A stretch of DNA of 64,000 nt from Candidatus Paraburkholderia calva (GCA_001184395.1 LFLF01000001.1:20754-84753); one strand, 5' to 3'; shown: positions 49,394 to 59,778, counted from the first letter of the stretch. The notes: generated from the sequence alone by a model not told the origin. Translations and numbers: made by a program.

Positions 49394-49527
49394 CGTTGCT
49401 CCAGGAAGACTGGTTGTGTTTCGAAGCGCTTAGCCTAAAGCTTGCTACCGGGGTAAGGTAAAGCCGTTTTCGTCTACATATAAGAGCAACGATGCGGGGC
49501 CACATCAACCATTCGACGAAGGGCGCC

Positions 49528-49836
49528 ATGCGCGCATTCGCAATCGCGATCTCGTGTCTGAGCGCGGTTCAACTGGCGCAGGCGAAACCGGGCGGCGAGC
49601 CGCTCCTGCTCGATACGCAAACCGGCATCCACAGCGGCGTGCCGGGCACCATTCTGCAGACCGCGCTGCTCAATTCCTCCGGCATGGTTCAAATGGATAC
49701 CTTGCCCAACCTGCAGCAGGACCAGCCGCCGATCGTCGTCTCGCCCTACGTGGAATATCCGACCGGCCAGAGCGGCACGTCGTCGTCTGGATACAGCGGT
49801 GGACGCCGTCGCGTGCCGCAGACGCCTCATCCCTGA
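49528..49836 (+). CDS. Small exported protein of unknown function
   Basis: ATG 49528 gives a 102-residue product with a clear signal peptide (MRAFAIAISCLSAVQLAQA) and a short mature part rich in Ser, Gly, Pro and Gln (GIHSGVPGTILQTALLNSSG; YPTGQSGTSSSGYSGGRRRV). An in-frame ATG upstream (49492) would spoil the signal. I do not recognise the family. It converges on the broken rlmJ. Confidence 0.65.
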   Translation: MRAFAIAISCLSAVQLAQAKPGGEPLLLDTQTGIHSGVPGTILQTALLNSSGMVQMDTLPNLQQDQPPIVVSPYVEYPTGQSGTSSSGYSGGRRRVPQTPHP

Positions 49837-49879
49837 ATACGCGTCATCAATCCGCGCGATGCTCCAGCTTGAACGACGC

Positions 49880-50690
49880 CTACGCGTCTTCGCCGAGCGT
49901 CTCGACCAGATAGGGCAGCGCTTTCTTCAGTTCGCTCGCGAGCGTGTATGGCGGATTCAGCACGAACATGCCGCTGCCGAACAGGCCGAAGCCATCGGCC
50001 GATGGCGCTTTCACAGTTAAAACACCGCGTGCAGCCAGCCATTGGGCTGGATCGTCTTCAACTGGTCCGCAAAATGCTGCGATTCCGTGCGTGTGACCAG
50101 CGGATACCACACTGCGTAAGTCCCCGTCGCGAAGCGCTTCAGACATTCCTCAAGTCATATCAGCGTGCGCGCGTAATCGCGTTTGTCTTCATACGAGGGA
50201 TCGATCAAGGTTAGCGCCTGGTGCGGCGCGGGCGGCAGGATCGCCTTGATGCCTTCGAAGCCGTCGCCTTCGTAGATGATCGCGCGGCGGCCGGCGTCGC
50301 GGAAGTTGTGGCGCAGCACGTCGATTTCGGTGCTGTGCATCTCGTACAGCGCATGTGATCCTGCTCGCGCATCTCTCGGTAGGCGAGATAGGGCGAGCCG
50401 GGATAAAAGCGCATGTCACCGTCCGGATTGAGCGCCTCCACCTCGACGACATAGTCGGCGACCAGCGACGGCAGGTCAGTGCGATCCCACAAGCGGCCGA
50501 TGCTGGTTTTGAATTCGGCGTTCTTGCAGCGAAACCCTCGGTGAGTGAATACACACCTGCGCCGGCATGAGTGTCGATATACATAAGGCTTGTCCTTCTG
50601 GCCGAGGTAGCGAAGCATTTGCACGACGATGGCGTATTTCAGCACGTCGGCGTGATTGCCTGCGTGGAAAGCGTGACGGTAACTAAGCAT
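49880..50690 (-). pseudogene. rlmJ: 23S rRNA A2030 N6-methyltransferase RlmJ, multiply broken
   Basis: From ATG 50690 the protein opens MLSYRHAFHAGNHADVLKYA, the RlmJ start. Frame changes near 50590 and 50530 separate YIDTHAGAGVYSLTEGFA (SAM motif) from KNAEFKTSIGRLWDRTDLP and LNPDGDMRFYPGSPYLAYR. A further shift near 50350 moves HSTEIDVLRHNFRDAGRRAII and LTLIDPSYEDKRDYARTL (catalytic DPSYE) to another frame that ends at a TGA near 50157. The last block (KAPSADGFGLFGSGMFVLNPPYTL) ends at 49880. Loss should leave A2030 unmethylated. Confidence 0.93.
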
Positions 50691-50988
50691 GTCGATCGGT
50701 CCCGCGAAGGGGCGCCAAGGCAAAAAGGCTGATTGAAAACGAGGGCGCGCAAAGGACAGGTATTTTAGCCGACACCCCCGGCGCCATTGCTGCAGGGCAG
50801 CGTGACCTTCATGCACAATAACCTTCTCGGGCGAGTGTGGCCAGTCGGCCAAAAGTCATAGGCATTTCGACTTCCCACGCTAATTTGCTTATGCCGAACG
50901 GCTGACTTGTGCGCCGTCGGCGTCGCATGGTGTCATTCACCTCATTCTCTGGCTCAATCATCACCGGAATCACGGAACAGGAGGCTTC

Positions 50989-51777
50989 ATGTCACAAAAC
51001 AGTAAGCTCGACGAAAAACCGCGATCGTCACGGGCGCGGCAAGCGGTATCGGTCGCACAATTGCGCTCACCCTCGCCGAAGCGGTCGCGGCGGTTGCGAT
51101 CGCCGACCTGAACCAGTCGGGTGCGGATGCTGTCGCCGAAGAGATTCGCGGCAAGGGCAGCCGCGCCTCGACGTGGCGATGGACGTGACCAACGAGGAAG
51201 CGGTCAATCGGGCATCGATCGCGTCGCGGCGGAATTCGGTGCGGTGGACATCCTCGTGTCGAACGCGGGTATCCAGATCGTCAATCCGATCGAAAACTAC
51301 GCCTACAGCGACTGGAAGAAGATGATGGCCATCCATGTCGATGGCGCGTTTCTCACGACCAAGGCTACGCTCAAGCATATGTACAAGGACGATCGCGGTG
51401 GCGTCGTCATCTACATGGTTTCGGTGCATTCGCATGAGGCGTCGCTGCTCAAGTCGGCCTATGTGACGGCGAAACACGGCCTGCTCGGGCTCCCGCGCGT
51501 GCTCGCCAAGGAAAGCGCGAAGCATAACGTGCGCTCGCACGTCGTGTGTCCGGGTTTCGTGCGCATGCCGCTGGTAGACAAGCCGATTTCCGAGCAGGCC
51601 AAGGAGCTCGGCATCAGCGAGGAAGAAGTCGTGAAGCGCGTGATGCTCGGCGGCATCGTGGACGGCGTGTTCACCACGGTCGAGGATGTCGCGCAGACGG
51701 TGCTGTTCCTGTCCGCGTTCGAAACTGCGGCGCTCACGGGCCAGTCGTTCGTCGTCAGCCGGCTGGTTCTGCAATAA
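50989..51777 (+). pseudogene. 3-hydroxybutyrate dehydrogenase (SDR), frameshifted
   Basis: ATG 50989, behind ACAGGAGGCTTC, starts MSQNSKLDEK, then loses frame at once. TAIVTGAASGIGRTIALTLAE and [20 protein letters not shown] lie in alternating frames, and another shift near 51205 leads to the long block [26 protein letters not shown] to 51777. The SDR catalytic [11 protein letters not shown] and [10 protein letters not shown] are in that block. The PHB-degradation role is inferred from similarity to BdhA and its HSHEAS segment. A patatin remnant follows at 15 bp, as in related genomes. Confidence 0.88.
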
Positions 51778-51791
51778 GGAGGCGGCGGCGC

Positions 51792-53005
51792 ATGGCAGAG
51801 AACGACAACAGCGGCATCGTCGAGCATGCGTCGCCCGTATCCTCGGCACAGGCGCAGCGGCGCATCGCTCTGCCGCCCTAGGAGACCATCGCGCTGACGC
51901 TGCAGAGCGGCGGCGCGCTCGGGGCGTATCAGGCGGGTGTCTATCAGGGGCTGCACGAGGCGGGCATTCATCCCAACTGGATCGCCGGCATCTCGATCGG
52001 GGCGCTCAACACGGCGATCATCACGGGCAACGCGCCGGAACATCGCGTCACGCGGCTGCTTGAGTTCTGGGAGGCGATCTGCTAACCTGCCTTCGGCTTG
52101 CCGATTCCGGCGGTCGTCGAACGCGCGCTGTTCGATTCTGCCGATGCCGTGCGCAAGGGCTTCACGGCCATGCAGGCGTTCGGCGCGCTTGTCGAAGGAC
52201 AGAAGGGCTTCTTCGTGCCGCGTTTTCCGCCGCCATCGCCGATCGCATCGTCTTCGCCGCAGACCGCGAGTTACTACGACACGACGCTGCTCAAGGCCAC
52301 GCTCGAGCGCCTGTGCGACTTCGACCGCATCAATTCGGGCGAAACACGCGTGTCGGTCGGCGCTGTGAATGTTGCGACCGGCAACTTCGCTTACTTCGAC
52401 AACACGCGCATCAAGTTGCGGGCGGAGCATTTCATTGCTTCGGGCGCGCTGCCGCCGGGCTTCGCGGCGGTCGAGCTCGACGGACAGTATACTGGGCTGG
52501 GACGGCGGCCTTATGTCGAACACACCGCTCTAGAAGTCGTGCAGGCTGCGCCGCGACACGCTCGCGTTTCAGGTCGATTTGTGGAGCGCGCGCGGACCGT
52601 TGCCGAACAGCATCGTCGATGTGATGGGGCGCGTGAAGGATGTGCAGTTCTCCAGCCGCCCGCGTCTGGTCACGGATCAGATGCAACGTGCGCAGCACTT
52701 TCGCAACGTGCTTCGGCACGTGCTCGATTTGCTGCCCGACGATGTCTGCAAGAGCGACGAATGGTGCAAACTCGCCGAAGAACTCGCATGCTCGAAGCAC
52801 TACAACATCGTGCACCTGATCTACCGGCACAAGGAATACGAAGGGTACTTCAAGGACTATCAGTTCGGTTTTTCGACCATGCGCGAACATTGGGCGAGCG
52901 GGTTGGAGGATATTCGCCGGACGCTCGCGCATTTGCGACTGGCTGAAGATGCCGAACAACGAATCGCGCTTCGTCACGCAGGATATTATCCATCGCGACG
53001 GCCGC
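51792..53005 (+). pseudogene. Patatin-like phospholipase (with DUF3734-type C-terminus), broken
   Basis: From ATG 51792 the frame has a TAG after RIALPP, then ETIALTLQSGGALGAYQAGVYQGL (family LQGGGALGAYQ, one Gly changed to Ser), the nucleophile box GISIGALNTAIITG, and a TAA after FWEAIC where relatives have Gln. Later, AVVERALFDSADAVRKGF and VSVGAVNVATGNFAYFD are readable before a jump near 52500; the C-terminal part (VMGRVKDVQFSSRPRLVTDQ; YNIVHLIYRHKEYEGYFKDY) lies in another frame. Paired with the dehydrogenase remnant. Confidence 0.88.
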
Positions 53006-53137
53006 TGAATCTGCTGCCAGCGGTCCAATACCGGCGATTTGGGCGTAATCGCGTAATCCCGCGCCGGTTTGTATAATTCGGGACGCTTTTTGCGAGCATT
53101 CCGTTTGCAAGCCGAACAACGATTTTTCCATCGCCCG

Positions 53138-53620
53138 ATGAACTCGATCGCCGTCTGCTTCGTCTGCCTCGGCAACATCTGCCGTTCGCCCAGTGCGGAA
53201 GCGGTGATGCGCGGTCTCGTCGAGCAGGCGAAGCTGGCGGGCCGCATCGTCATCGATTCGGCGGGAACGGGCAACTGGCACATCGGCGCTGCGCCCGACG
53301 ACCGCGCCCAGCACGCGGCGAAGAGGCGCGGCTACGATCTCTCCGCGTTGCGCGGCCGCCAGATCGCGGCAGCGGATTTCGCGCGCTTTGATCTGTTCCT
53401 CGTGATGGACGACGCCAACGCCGCCGCGCTCACTTCGATCTGTCCCCCGGAACATCGCGACAAGATCCGCTTGCTGATGGAATTCGCCTCGCGCCACGAC
53501 AGCCGCGTGATCGTCGATCCGTACTTCGGCGGCGAGGAGGGCTTCGAGCGCGCGCTCGATCAGTGCGAGGATGCCTGCGAAGGCCTGCTCAAGGCGCTCC
53601 GGGCGCAACTGGTCGCCTGA
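53138..53620 (+). CDS. Low-molecular-weight protein tyrosine phosphatase
   Basis: The 160-residue protein has the P-loop CLGNICRS (Cys10 to Arg16) and the general-acid Asp in VDPYFGGEEGF. ATG 53138 (MNSIAVCFVCLGNICRSPS) is preferred over an upstream extension. Relatives dephosphorylate exopolysaccharide tyrosine kinases or act as housekeeping phosphatases; no kinase gene is near. It is immediately upstream of the iscR promoter, as in related Burkholderia. Intact. Confidence 0.93.
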   Translation: MNSIAVCFVCLGNICRSPSAEAVMRGLVEQAKLAGRIVIDSAGTGNWHIGAAPDDRAQHAAKRRGYDLSALRGRQIAAADFARFDLFLVMDDANAAALTSICPPEHRDKIRLLMEFASRHDSRVIVDPYFGGEEGFERALDQCEDACEGLLKALRAQLVA

Positions 53621-53663
53621 CAGCATGAAATTGTCTGCGTGAATGGCTACATATTTTGACCAC

Positions 53664-53715
53664 ATACTTGACTAAAACTATGGGCTATTTATACTTGATA
53701 AAAACCATCGAGTAT
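53664..53715 (+). promoter_or_regulatory. Two tandem IscR-type (type 1) boxes upstream of iscR
   Basis: Two 25-bp boxes start at 53664 and 53691. The second has near-perfect outer halves (ATACTTGA and TCGAGTAT) and the first has a perfect left half (ATACTTGACTAAAAC) and a partial right half ending CTAT. Both fit the [2Fe-2S]-IscR consensus, with the second closest to iscR (18 bp before ATG 53733). This supports autorepression by holo-IscR. Confidence 0.8.
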
Positions 53716-53732
53716 TAACGGTTAGCCCCATC

Positions 53733-54260
53733 ATGAGACTCACCACGAAAGGTCGTTTTGCCGTCACGGCGATGATCGACCTGGCATTGCGCCAGGAGCA
53801 GGGCCCGGTGACACTGGCAGGCATCAGCCAGCGCCAGCGCATATCGCTGTCCTACCTCGAACAACTGTTCGGCAAACTGCGGCGGCATGAAATTGTCGAA
53901 TCGGTCCGTGGACCGGGCGGCGGTTACAACCTTGCGCGCCGGGCGGAAAACGTCACGGTGGCTGACATCATCATCGCGGTCGACGAACCGATCGATGCTA
54001 CCCAATGCGGCGGCAAAGGCACGTGCGAAGGCACCAAGCAGCACGACGGCCACTGCATGACGCACGAACTGTGGGCCACGCTCAACCAGAAAATGGTCGA
54101 GTACCTCGATTCGGTGTCGCTGAAAGATCTGGTCAATCAGCAACGCGCCCGCGAAGGTTCGTCGGCGGTGCTGGGTGACTGGCGCGCCGAATCGGCGAAT
54201 GTCGAGGCTGCGCGTGTCGTGCCGAAGGGACCGAATTCCATTTTCAATCTGGCCGGCTGA
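53733..54260 (+). CDS. iscR: Fe-S cluster assembly regulator IscR
   Basis: IscR is an Rrf2-type [2Fe-2S] repressor of the isc operon. The 175-residue protein starts MRLTTKGRFAVTAMIDLAL with a winged helix-turn-helix (residues 2-70), and has cluster ligands Cys92, Cys98 and Cys108 with His107 (CGGKGTCEG, HDGHC). The spacing to the last Cys is longer than in E. coli. Two matching boxes precede it. Intact. Confidence 0.97.
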   Translation: MRLTTKGRFAVTAMIDLALRQEQGPVTLAGISQRQRISLSYLEQLFGKLRRHEIVESVRGPGGGYNLARRAENVTVADIIIAVDEPIDATQCGGKGTCEGTKQHDGHCMTHELWATLNQKMVEYLDSVSLKDLVNQQRAREGSSAVLGDWRAESANVEAARVVPKGPNSIFNLAG

Positions 54261-54341
54261 CGTGTGCCGTCGCGCGGGATCGTCCTTTCGCGATGCAGGC
54301 GTCCTTGCCAGATGCTTTGACCGATTTTCCGGAGCCGATTG

Positions 54342-55565
54342 ATGAATAATGATATTCCCCACCTGCCCATTTACATGGATTACAGCGCGACGACGCCCGT
54401 CGACCCGTGCGTGGTGGACAAGATGATTCCGTATCTCCGCGAGCAGTTCGGCAATCCGGCCTCGCGCAGCCACCAATACGGCTGGACCGCGGAGCGTGCG
54501 GTCAAGGAAGCGCGTGAGAACGTCGCGGCGCTCGTCAATTGCGATCCGCGCGAGATCATCTGGACGTCGGGCGCGACCGAGTCGGACAACCTGGCCATCA
54601 AGGGCGCTGCACGCTTTTACAAGAGCAAGGGCAAGCACCTTATCACGGTGAAGACCGAGCACAAGGCCGTGCTCGACACAATGCGCGATCTCGAGCGCGA
54701 AGGCTTCGAAGTCACGTATCTGGATGTGAAAGACGACGGTCTCATCGATCTGGACAAGCTCAAGGCGGCAATCCGCCCGGACACGATCCTCGTATCCGTG
54801 ATGAGCGTGAACAATGAAATCGGTGTGATTCAGGACATTGCCGCGATCGGCGAAATCACGCGCGAGAAGGGCATCATTTTTCACGTCGATGCGGCGCAGG
54901 CCACCGGCAAGATCGAAATCGATCTGCAGAAGCTGAAGGTCGATCTGATGTCGTTCTCGGCGCACAAGACGTATGGCCCGAAGGGCATCGGCGCGCTGTA
55001 TGTGCGTCGCAAGCCGCGCGTGCGTATCGAAGCGCAGATGCACGGCGGCGGTCAAGAGCGCGGCATGCGTTCGGGCACGCTGGCGACGCATCAGATCGTC
55101 GGCATGGGCGAGGCGTTCCGCATCGCACTTGAAGAAATGGCGACGGAAAACGAGCGCATCCGCATGCTGCGCGACCGTCTGATGACGGGCCTGCAGGAGA
55201 TCGAAGAGGTGTATGTCAACGGCGACATGGAAAGCCGCGTGCCGCACAACCTCAATATCAGCTTCAATTTCGTTGAAGGCGAATCGCTGATCATGGCGGT
55301 GAAGGATGTCGCAGTGTCGTCGGGTTCGGCGTGCACGTCGGCGTCGCTGGAACCGTCGTACGTGCTGCGCGCGCTCGGCCGCAACGATGAACTCGCGCAC
55401 AGCTCGATCCGTTTCACGGTCGGCCGTTTCACGACCGAGCAGGACGTAGATTACGTGATCAACCTGCTGAAGGGCAAGATCGCGAAGCTGCGCGATCTGT
55501 CGCCGCTGTGGGAAATGCACAAGGACGGCATCGACATCTCGACCATCCAGTGGGCCGCGCACTAA
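54342..55565 (+). CDS. iscS: Cysteine desulfurase IscS
   Basis: IscS is the PLP enzyme that supplies sulfur to IscU. The 407-residue protein has the PLP Lys in [20 protein letters not shown] and the mobile catalytic Cys in [17 protein letters not shown] 54342 gives [21 protein letters not shown]; a TTG lies one codon before. It is followed by iscU after 71 bp. Intact. Confidence 0.98.
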   Translation: MNNDIPHLPIYMDYSATTPVDPCVVDKMIPYLREQFGNPASRSHQYGWTAERAVKEARENVAALVNCDPREIIWTSGATESDNLAIKGAARFYKSKGKHLITVKTEHKAVLDTMRDLEREGFEVTYLDVKDDGLIDLDKLKAAIRPDTILVSVMSVNNEIGVIQDIAAIGEITREKGIIFHVDAAQATGKIEIDLQKLKVDLMSFSAHKTYGPKGIGALYVRRKPRVRIEAQMHGGGQERGMRSGTLATHQIVGMGEAFRIALEEMATENERIRMLRDRLMTGLQEIEEVYVNGDMESRVPHNLNISFNFVEGESLIMAVKDVAVSSGSACTSASLEPSYVLRALGRNDELAHSSIRFTVGRFTTEQDVDYVINLLKGKIAKLRDLSPLWEMHKDGIDISTIQWAAH

Positions 55566-55636
55566 GCCGCCGCTAGGCATGACGGCTGCGAAGAGCACAC
55601 GGACGAACCACACCGAATATCTGGAGAGTTTGAATC

Positions 55637-56065
55637 ATGGCTTATAGCGACAAGGTTCTGGACCACTACGAAAACCCGCGCAATGTCGGCTCGTTCGCGA
55701 AGGACGACGACACCGTCGGCACCGGCATGGTCGGCGCACCGGCTTGCGGCGACGTGATGAAGCTGCAAATCCGCGTCGGCGCGGACGGCGTGATCAAAGG
55801 CGCGAAGTTCAAGACGTACGGCTGCGGTTCGGCCATCGCATCGAGCTCGCTCGTCACCGAATGGGTGAAGGGCAAGACGCTCGACGAAGCGTCCTCTATC
55901 AAGAATACGCAGATCGCGGAAGAACTCGCGCTGCCGCCGGTGAAGATCCACTGCTCGATTCTCGCGGAAGACGCGATCAAGGCAGCGGTCGCCGATTACA
56001 AGCAGCGTCATGGCGCGGCAGCGCCCGCAGCGGCGGAAGCCGAATTGAAGCAGGCAGCGGCGTAA
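55637..56065 (+). CDS. iscU: Fe-S scaffold protein IscU
   Basis: IscU assembles [2Fe-2S] clusters before transfer to apo-proteins. The 142-residue protein has cluster ligands in [24 protein letters not shown] and [10 protein letters not shown], and the HscA recognition motif LPPVK. A ~15-residue Ala-rich tail ([16 protein letters not shown]) extends beyond the usual end. ATG 55637. Intact. Confidence 0.98.
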   Translation: MAYSDKVLDHYENPRNVGSFAKDDDTVGTGMVGAPACGDVMKLQIRVGADGVIKGAKFKTYGCGSAIASSSLVTEWVKGKTLDEASSIKNTQIAEELALPPVKIHCSILAEDAIKAAVADYKQRHGAAAPAAAEAELKQAAA

Positions 56066-56138
56066 ATCAGGAACATGGGCGCGATGCGAGGCATGGCGCC
56101 CCGATGCAGCAACAAAGCGCGAAGAGAAGCGAAAGACT

Positions 56139-56462
56139 ATGGCAATCACGTTGACGGATAAAGCGGCACAACACGTGCAGAAGTATCTGATGCGGCGGGG
56201 CAAGGGCGTCGGCCTGCGGCTGGGCGTGCGCACGACGGGCTGTTCGGGTCTGGCGTACAAACTCGAATATGTCGATGAACTCGCACCGGAAGACACGGTG
56301 TTCGAATCGTCGGGCGTTAAGATCGTGACCGACCCGAAGAGTCTTCCGTATCTCGACGGCACCGAACTGGACTTCGCGCGTGAAGGCCTGAACGAAGGCT
56401 TCAGGTTCAACAATCCGAATGCGAAGGACGAGTGCGGCTGCGGCGAGTCGTTCCGCGTGTGA
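56139..56462 (+). CDS. iscA: Fe-S assembly protein IscA
   Basis: IscA is an A-type carrier or iron donor. The 107-residue protein has the three conserved Cys in [16 protein letters not shown] and [13 protein letters not shown] 56139 follows GAGAAGCGAAAGACT. Intact. Confidence 0.97.
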   Translation: MAITLTDKAAQHVQKYLMRRGKGVGLRLGVRTTGCSGLAYKLEYVDELAPEDTVFESSGVKIVTDPKSLPYLDGTELDFAREGLNEGFRFNNPNAKDECGCGESFRV

Positions 56463-56546
56463 CGCGGACTGCGCCGGCAGCATCTGCAAAAGAGGCGGCG
56501 CGTGCCGCCTTTTTCATTAGTGGACACTGATTTCAAGCAACACGTC

Positions 56547-57077
56547 ATGGCTTCCCTCAACGACACTCACTTCGATCTGTTCAGCCTGCCGCCGACCTTC
56601 GCCATCGATCAGCAGACACTCGACGACGCGTATCGCACGGTGCAGGCGCAGGTGCATCCGGACCGGTTCGCATCGGCCGGGGACGCGCAACGGCGCCTCG
56701 CGATGCAGTGGGCCACCCGCGCGAACGAGGGCTATCAGACGCTGCGCGATCCGCTCAAGCGCGCGCGTTATATGCTCTCGCTGCGCGGCATCGATGTCGG
56801 CGCGGAGAACAACACCGCGATGGAGCCGTCCTTTCTGATGCAGCAAATGGAGTGGCGCGAAAATATCGAGGATGCCGCCGCTGCCAAAAATATCGGCGCG
56901 TTGGAAGCTTTGCTCGACGAATTGCGTGACGAAGAGCGCGTGCGTTTCACCAAGCTCGAAGCGCTGATCGACAGTCAATCGGATCAGGCGGCGAGCGAAG
57001 CGGTGCGGCAGTTGATGTTCATCGAACGTGTGGCGCATGAAATTGGCGCGCAGATCGAGCGGTTAGAGCACGCGTAA
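56547..57077 (+). CDS. hscB: Co-chaperone HscB
   Basis: HscB is the J-protein that delivers IscU to HscA and stimulates its ATPase. The 176-residue protein has the HPD motif in [19 protein letters not shown] and a C-terminal three-helix domain. ATG 56547 ([18 protein letters not shown]) is preferred over an in-frame extension to 56502. Intact. Confidence 0.96.
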   Translation: MASLNDTHFDLFSLPPTFAIDQQTLDDAYRTVQAQVHPDRFASAGDAQRRLAMQWATRANEGYQTLRDPLKRARYMLSLRGIDVGAENNTAMEPSFLMQQMEWRENIEDAAAAKNIGALEALLDELRDEERVRFTKLEALIDSQSDQAASEAVRQLMFIERVAHEIGAQIERLEHA

Positions 57078-57113
57078 GACAGGCTCGTCGCGCATAACCC
57101 CATAAGACCCAAG

Positions 57114-59372
57114 ATGGCTTTACTGCAAATCTCAGAACCCGGCCAGGTGCCGGCGCCGCATCAGCGGCGCGTGGCGGTCGGCATCGATCTTGGTACCACG
57201 AATTCGCTCGTCGCCGCCGTGCGCAACAGCATTCCCGAAGCGCTACCCGACAAGGACGGCCACGTGCTGTTGCCGTCGGTGGTGCGTTATCTGGAAAAAG
57301 GCGGGAGGCGTATCGGCCGTCTCGCGAAGGAAGAGGCGGTCACCGATCCGCGCAATACGATCGTCTCGGTCAAGCGCTTCATGGGCCGGGGGAAAAGCGA
57401 AGTGGAAGGCGCGGAGAACGCGCTCTACGACTTCATCGACGCGCCCGGCATGGTGCAGATTCGCACCGTCGATGGCGTGAAGAGCCCGGTCGAAGTGTCG
57501 GCGGAGATTCTCGCGACGCTGCGTTATCGCGCTGAGGACACGCTCGACGAAGAGCTCGTCGGCGCGGTGATTACGGTGCCCGCGTATTTCGACGAGGCGC
57601 AACGCCAGGCCACCAAGGACGCCGCCATGCTCGCGGGTCTCAACGTGCTGCGCCTGTTGAACGAACCGACGGCGGCGGCGATCGCATATGGTCTGGACAA
57701 CAGTGCGGAAGGTTTGTACGCCGTCTACGATCTGGGCGGCGGCACCTTCGATCTATCGATCCTCAAGCTCACCAAAGGTGTTTTCGAAGTGCTTGCAGCG
57801 GGCGGCGATTCCGCGCTCGGCGGCGACGATTTCGATCACGCGCTGTATCGCCATATGTTGAGCGAAGCGGGTGTCGTGCTCGACGTGCCGGAAGATGTGC
57901 GATTGTTGCTCGATCGCGCGCGCGTGGCGAAGGAAGCGTTGTCCGACGCACCGCAAACGCGCGTGCAGGCGACGCTTTCGACGGGACGCGAAATCGATGT
58001 CGCCGTGACGGAAGCGCAATTCGCCGCGCTGACCGAAGCGCTCGTCGCGCGAACGCTCGGACCGACGAAGAAAGCATTGCGCGCCGCCAAGGTCACGCCG
58101 AAGGACATCAAGGGCGTGGTGCTGGTCGGCGGCGCGACGCGCATGCCGGTCATCCGCCGCGCGGTCGAGGCGTTCTTCGGCCAGCCGCCGCTGGTCAATC
58201 TCGATCCCGATCAGGTCGTCGCGCTCGGCGCGGCGGTGCAGGCCGATCTGCTCGCCGGCAACCGTCGCGGCGAAGGCGACGACTGGCTGCTGCTCGACGT
58301 GATTCCGCTGTCGCTGGGGGTCGAGACGATGGGCGGGCTCACGGAAAAGATCATCCCGCGCCACTCGACCATTCCGACCGCGCGCGCTCAGGATTTTACC
58401 ACCTTCAAGGACGGCCAGATGGCGATGGCGATCCACATCGTGCAAGGTGAGCGTGAGCTGGTCAGCGACTGCCGCTCACTGGCGCGCTTCGAATTGCGCG
58501 GCATCCCGCCGATGGCGGCGGGCGCGGCGCGCATCCGTGTGACGTATCAGGTCGATGCGGACGGACTGCTGTCGGTGTTCGCGCGCGAGCAGACCTCGGG
58601 CGTGGAGGCATCGGTGGTGGTGAAGCCGTCCTACGGTCTCGCCGCTGCCGACGTCGCCCGCATGCTCGAAGAAAGCTTCAAGACCGCCGACGTCGACATG
58701 CGCGCCCGCGCGCTGCGCGAGGCGCAAGTGGAAGCACAGCGTCTGGTCGAAGCGACGCAGGCCGCGCTCGACGCGGACGGCGAATTGCTCGACGACGCCG
58801 AGCGCGCCCAGATCGACACGCTGGCCGCGCAACTCGCGCAGATCATGCAGGGCGATTCGCCCGAGCAGATCGAAGAGGCGACCAAAACGCTCGCCGCCGC
58901 CACCGACGAATTCGCCGCGCGCCGCATGAACAAGAGCATTCGCCGCGCGCTCGCGGGCCGCAAACTCGACGACGTTGGATCGCGGCGCGCGCCCGAACCT
59001 CACAGAACCATCAAGTATTTACGGAAAACCATGCCTCAAATCGTTGTGCTGCCCCATGTGGAGCTTTGTCCGGACGGCGCGGTGATCGACGCGGACGTCG
59101 GCAAGAGCATCTGCGACAACCTGCTGGATCACGGCATCGAGATCGAGCACGCCTGCGAGAAGTCGTGCGCGTGCACGACCTGTCACGTCATCATTCGCGA
59201 AGGTTTCAACGCGCTCGAACCGTCCGAGGAAGACGAGGACGATCTCCTCGACAAAGCGTGGGGCCTTGAGCCGACTTCGCGGTTATCATGTCAGGTGATG
59301 GCGCCTGCCGACGAGGATCTGGTGGTCGAGATTCCGCGGTACTCCATCAACCACGCCAAGGAAAATCACTGA
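57114..59372 (+). CDS. hscA: HscA chaperone, predicted to read through into ferredoxin
   Basis: HscA is the Hsp70 of the isc system that releases clusters from IscU. The frame is 752 residues; HscA itself would be the first 621, with ATPase motifs [14 protein letters not shown] and [30 protein letters not shown], and the substrate domain. At 58977-58979 the codon is GGA after KLDDV, where HscA homologues end. The reading continues for 17 residues ([17 protein letters not shown]) and then straight into [10 protein letters not shown], the fdx start. A single base change from TGA to GGA would explain it. Whether the fusion accumulates, or Fdx is also made from its own ATG, is unknown. Sequencing error is the main alternative. 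Confidence 0.95.
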   Translation: MALLQISEPGQVPAPHQRRVAVGIDLGTTNSLVAAVRNSIPEALPDKDGHVLLPSVVRYLEKGGRRIGRLAKEEAVTDPRNTIVSVKRFMGRGKSEVEGAENALYDFIDAPGMVQIRTVDGVKSPVEVSAEILATLRYRAEDTLDEELVGAVITVPAYFDEAQRQATKDAAMLAGLNVLRLLNEPTAAAIAYGLDNSAEGLYAVYDLGGGTFDLSILKLTKGVFEVLAAGGDSALGGDDFDHALYRHMLSEAGVVLDVPEDVRLLLDRARVAKEALSDAPQTRVQATLSTGREIDVAVTEAQFAALTEALVARTLGPTKKALRAAKVTPKDIKGVVLVGGATRMPVIRRAVEAFFGQPPLVNLDPDQVVALGAAVQADLLAGNRRGEGDDWLLLDVIPLSLGVETMGGLTEKIIPRHSTIPTARAQDFTTFKDGQMAMAIHIVQGERELVSDCRSLARFELRGIPPMAAGAARIRVTYQVDADGLLSVFAREQTSGVEASVVVKPSYGLAAADVARMLEESFKTADVDMRARALREAQVEAQRLVEATQAALDADGELLDDAERAQIDTLAAQLAQIMQGDSPEQIEEATKTLAAATDEFAARRMNKSIRRALAGRKLDDVGSRRAPEPHRTIKYLRKTMPQIVVLPHVELCPDGAVIDADVGKSICDNLLDHGIEIEHACEKSCACTTCHVIIREGFNALEPSEEDEDDLLDKAWGLEPTSRLSCQVMAPADEDLVVEIPRYSINHAKENH
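59031..59372 (+). CDS. fdx: Isc-type [2Fe-2S] ferredoxin
   Basis: Fdx supplies electrons for cluster assembly on IscU. The 113-residue protein (from ATG 59031, preceded by TTTACGGAAAACC) has the ligand motif [20 protein letters not shown] (Cys42, Cys48, Cys51) and a fourth Cys in SRLSCQVM. It ends [13 protein letters not shown]. The same nucleotides also form the C-terminal part of the predicted HscA fusion. Its own ATG may still allow separate translation. iscX follows 14 bp later. Confidence 0.93.
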   Translation: MPQIVVLPHVELCPDGAVIDADVGKSICDNLLDHGIEIEHACEKSCACTTCHVIIREGFNALEPSEEDEDDLLDKAWGLEPTSRLSCQVMAPADEDLVVEIPRYSINHAKENH

Positions 59373-59386
59373 CAAGAGGCTCGCCC

Positions 59387-59584
59387 ATGAAGTGGACAGA
59401 TACTCAGGAGATCGCGATGGCGCTGACCGACGCGCATCAGGATATCGATCCCCAATATGTGCGTTTCACGGACCTGCATCGCTGGATTACCGAACTGGAA
59501 GGTTTCGACGACGATCCGCAAAGCTCCAACGAAAAGATTCTCGAAGCGATCCAGGCGGCGTGGATCGAAGACGCAGATTACTGA
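59387..59584 (+). CDS. iscX: Fe-S assembly accessory protein IscX
   Basis: IscX is a small acidic protein that binds IscS and probably regulates cluster assembly. The 65-residue product starts [23 protein letters not shown] and ends [13 protein letters not shown], matching the family. ATG 59387; an in-frame upstream extension inside fdx is not used. It closes the isc operon. Intact. Confidence 0.95.
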   Translation: MKWTDTQEIAMALTDAHQDIDPQYVRFTDLHRWITELEGFDDDPQSSNEKILEAIQAAWIEDADY

Positions 59585-59605
59585 TCGCGTCTTGCAAGCT
59601 GCAAA

Positions 59606-59639
59606 GCAAACGGCGACTTCCTGAGAAGTCGCCGTTTGC
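59606..59639 (+). terminator. Terminator of the isc operon
   Basis: GCAAACGGCGACTTC pairs with GAAGTCGCCGTTTGC around CTGA. The tail ATTTAC is short on T. It lies 22 bp after iscX. Confidence 0.82.
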
Positions 59640-59778
59640 ATTTACGCGTGCGACGCCACGGCGCGACGCTTCGGAATGGACACGATCACACCCGTACGCC
59701 GCGATCCACAAGCTGGCGCGCAAGCGTTGGCCACATCTTCGCGACGGGTTTCTCGCCCGCCAAGATCGATGCGTTGCG

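Noticed and set aside
49492..49527. Alternative upstream ATG for the small exported protein
   Set aside because: It would add 12 charged residues in front of a good signal peptide.
59640..59778. Possible fragment of a CoA-transferase C-terminus (ATGFSPAKIDALR)
   Set aside because: Only about 15 residues look suggestive, too little to name a family.
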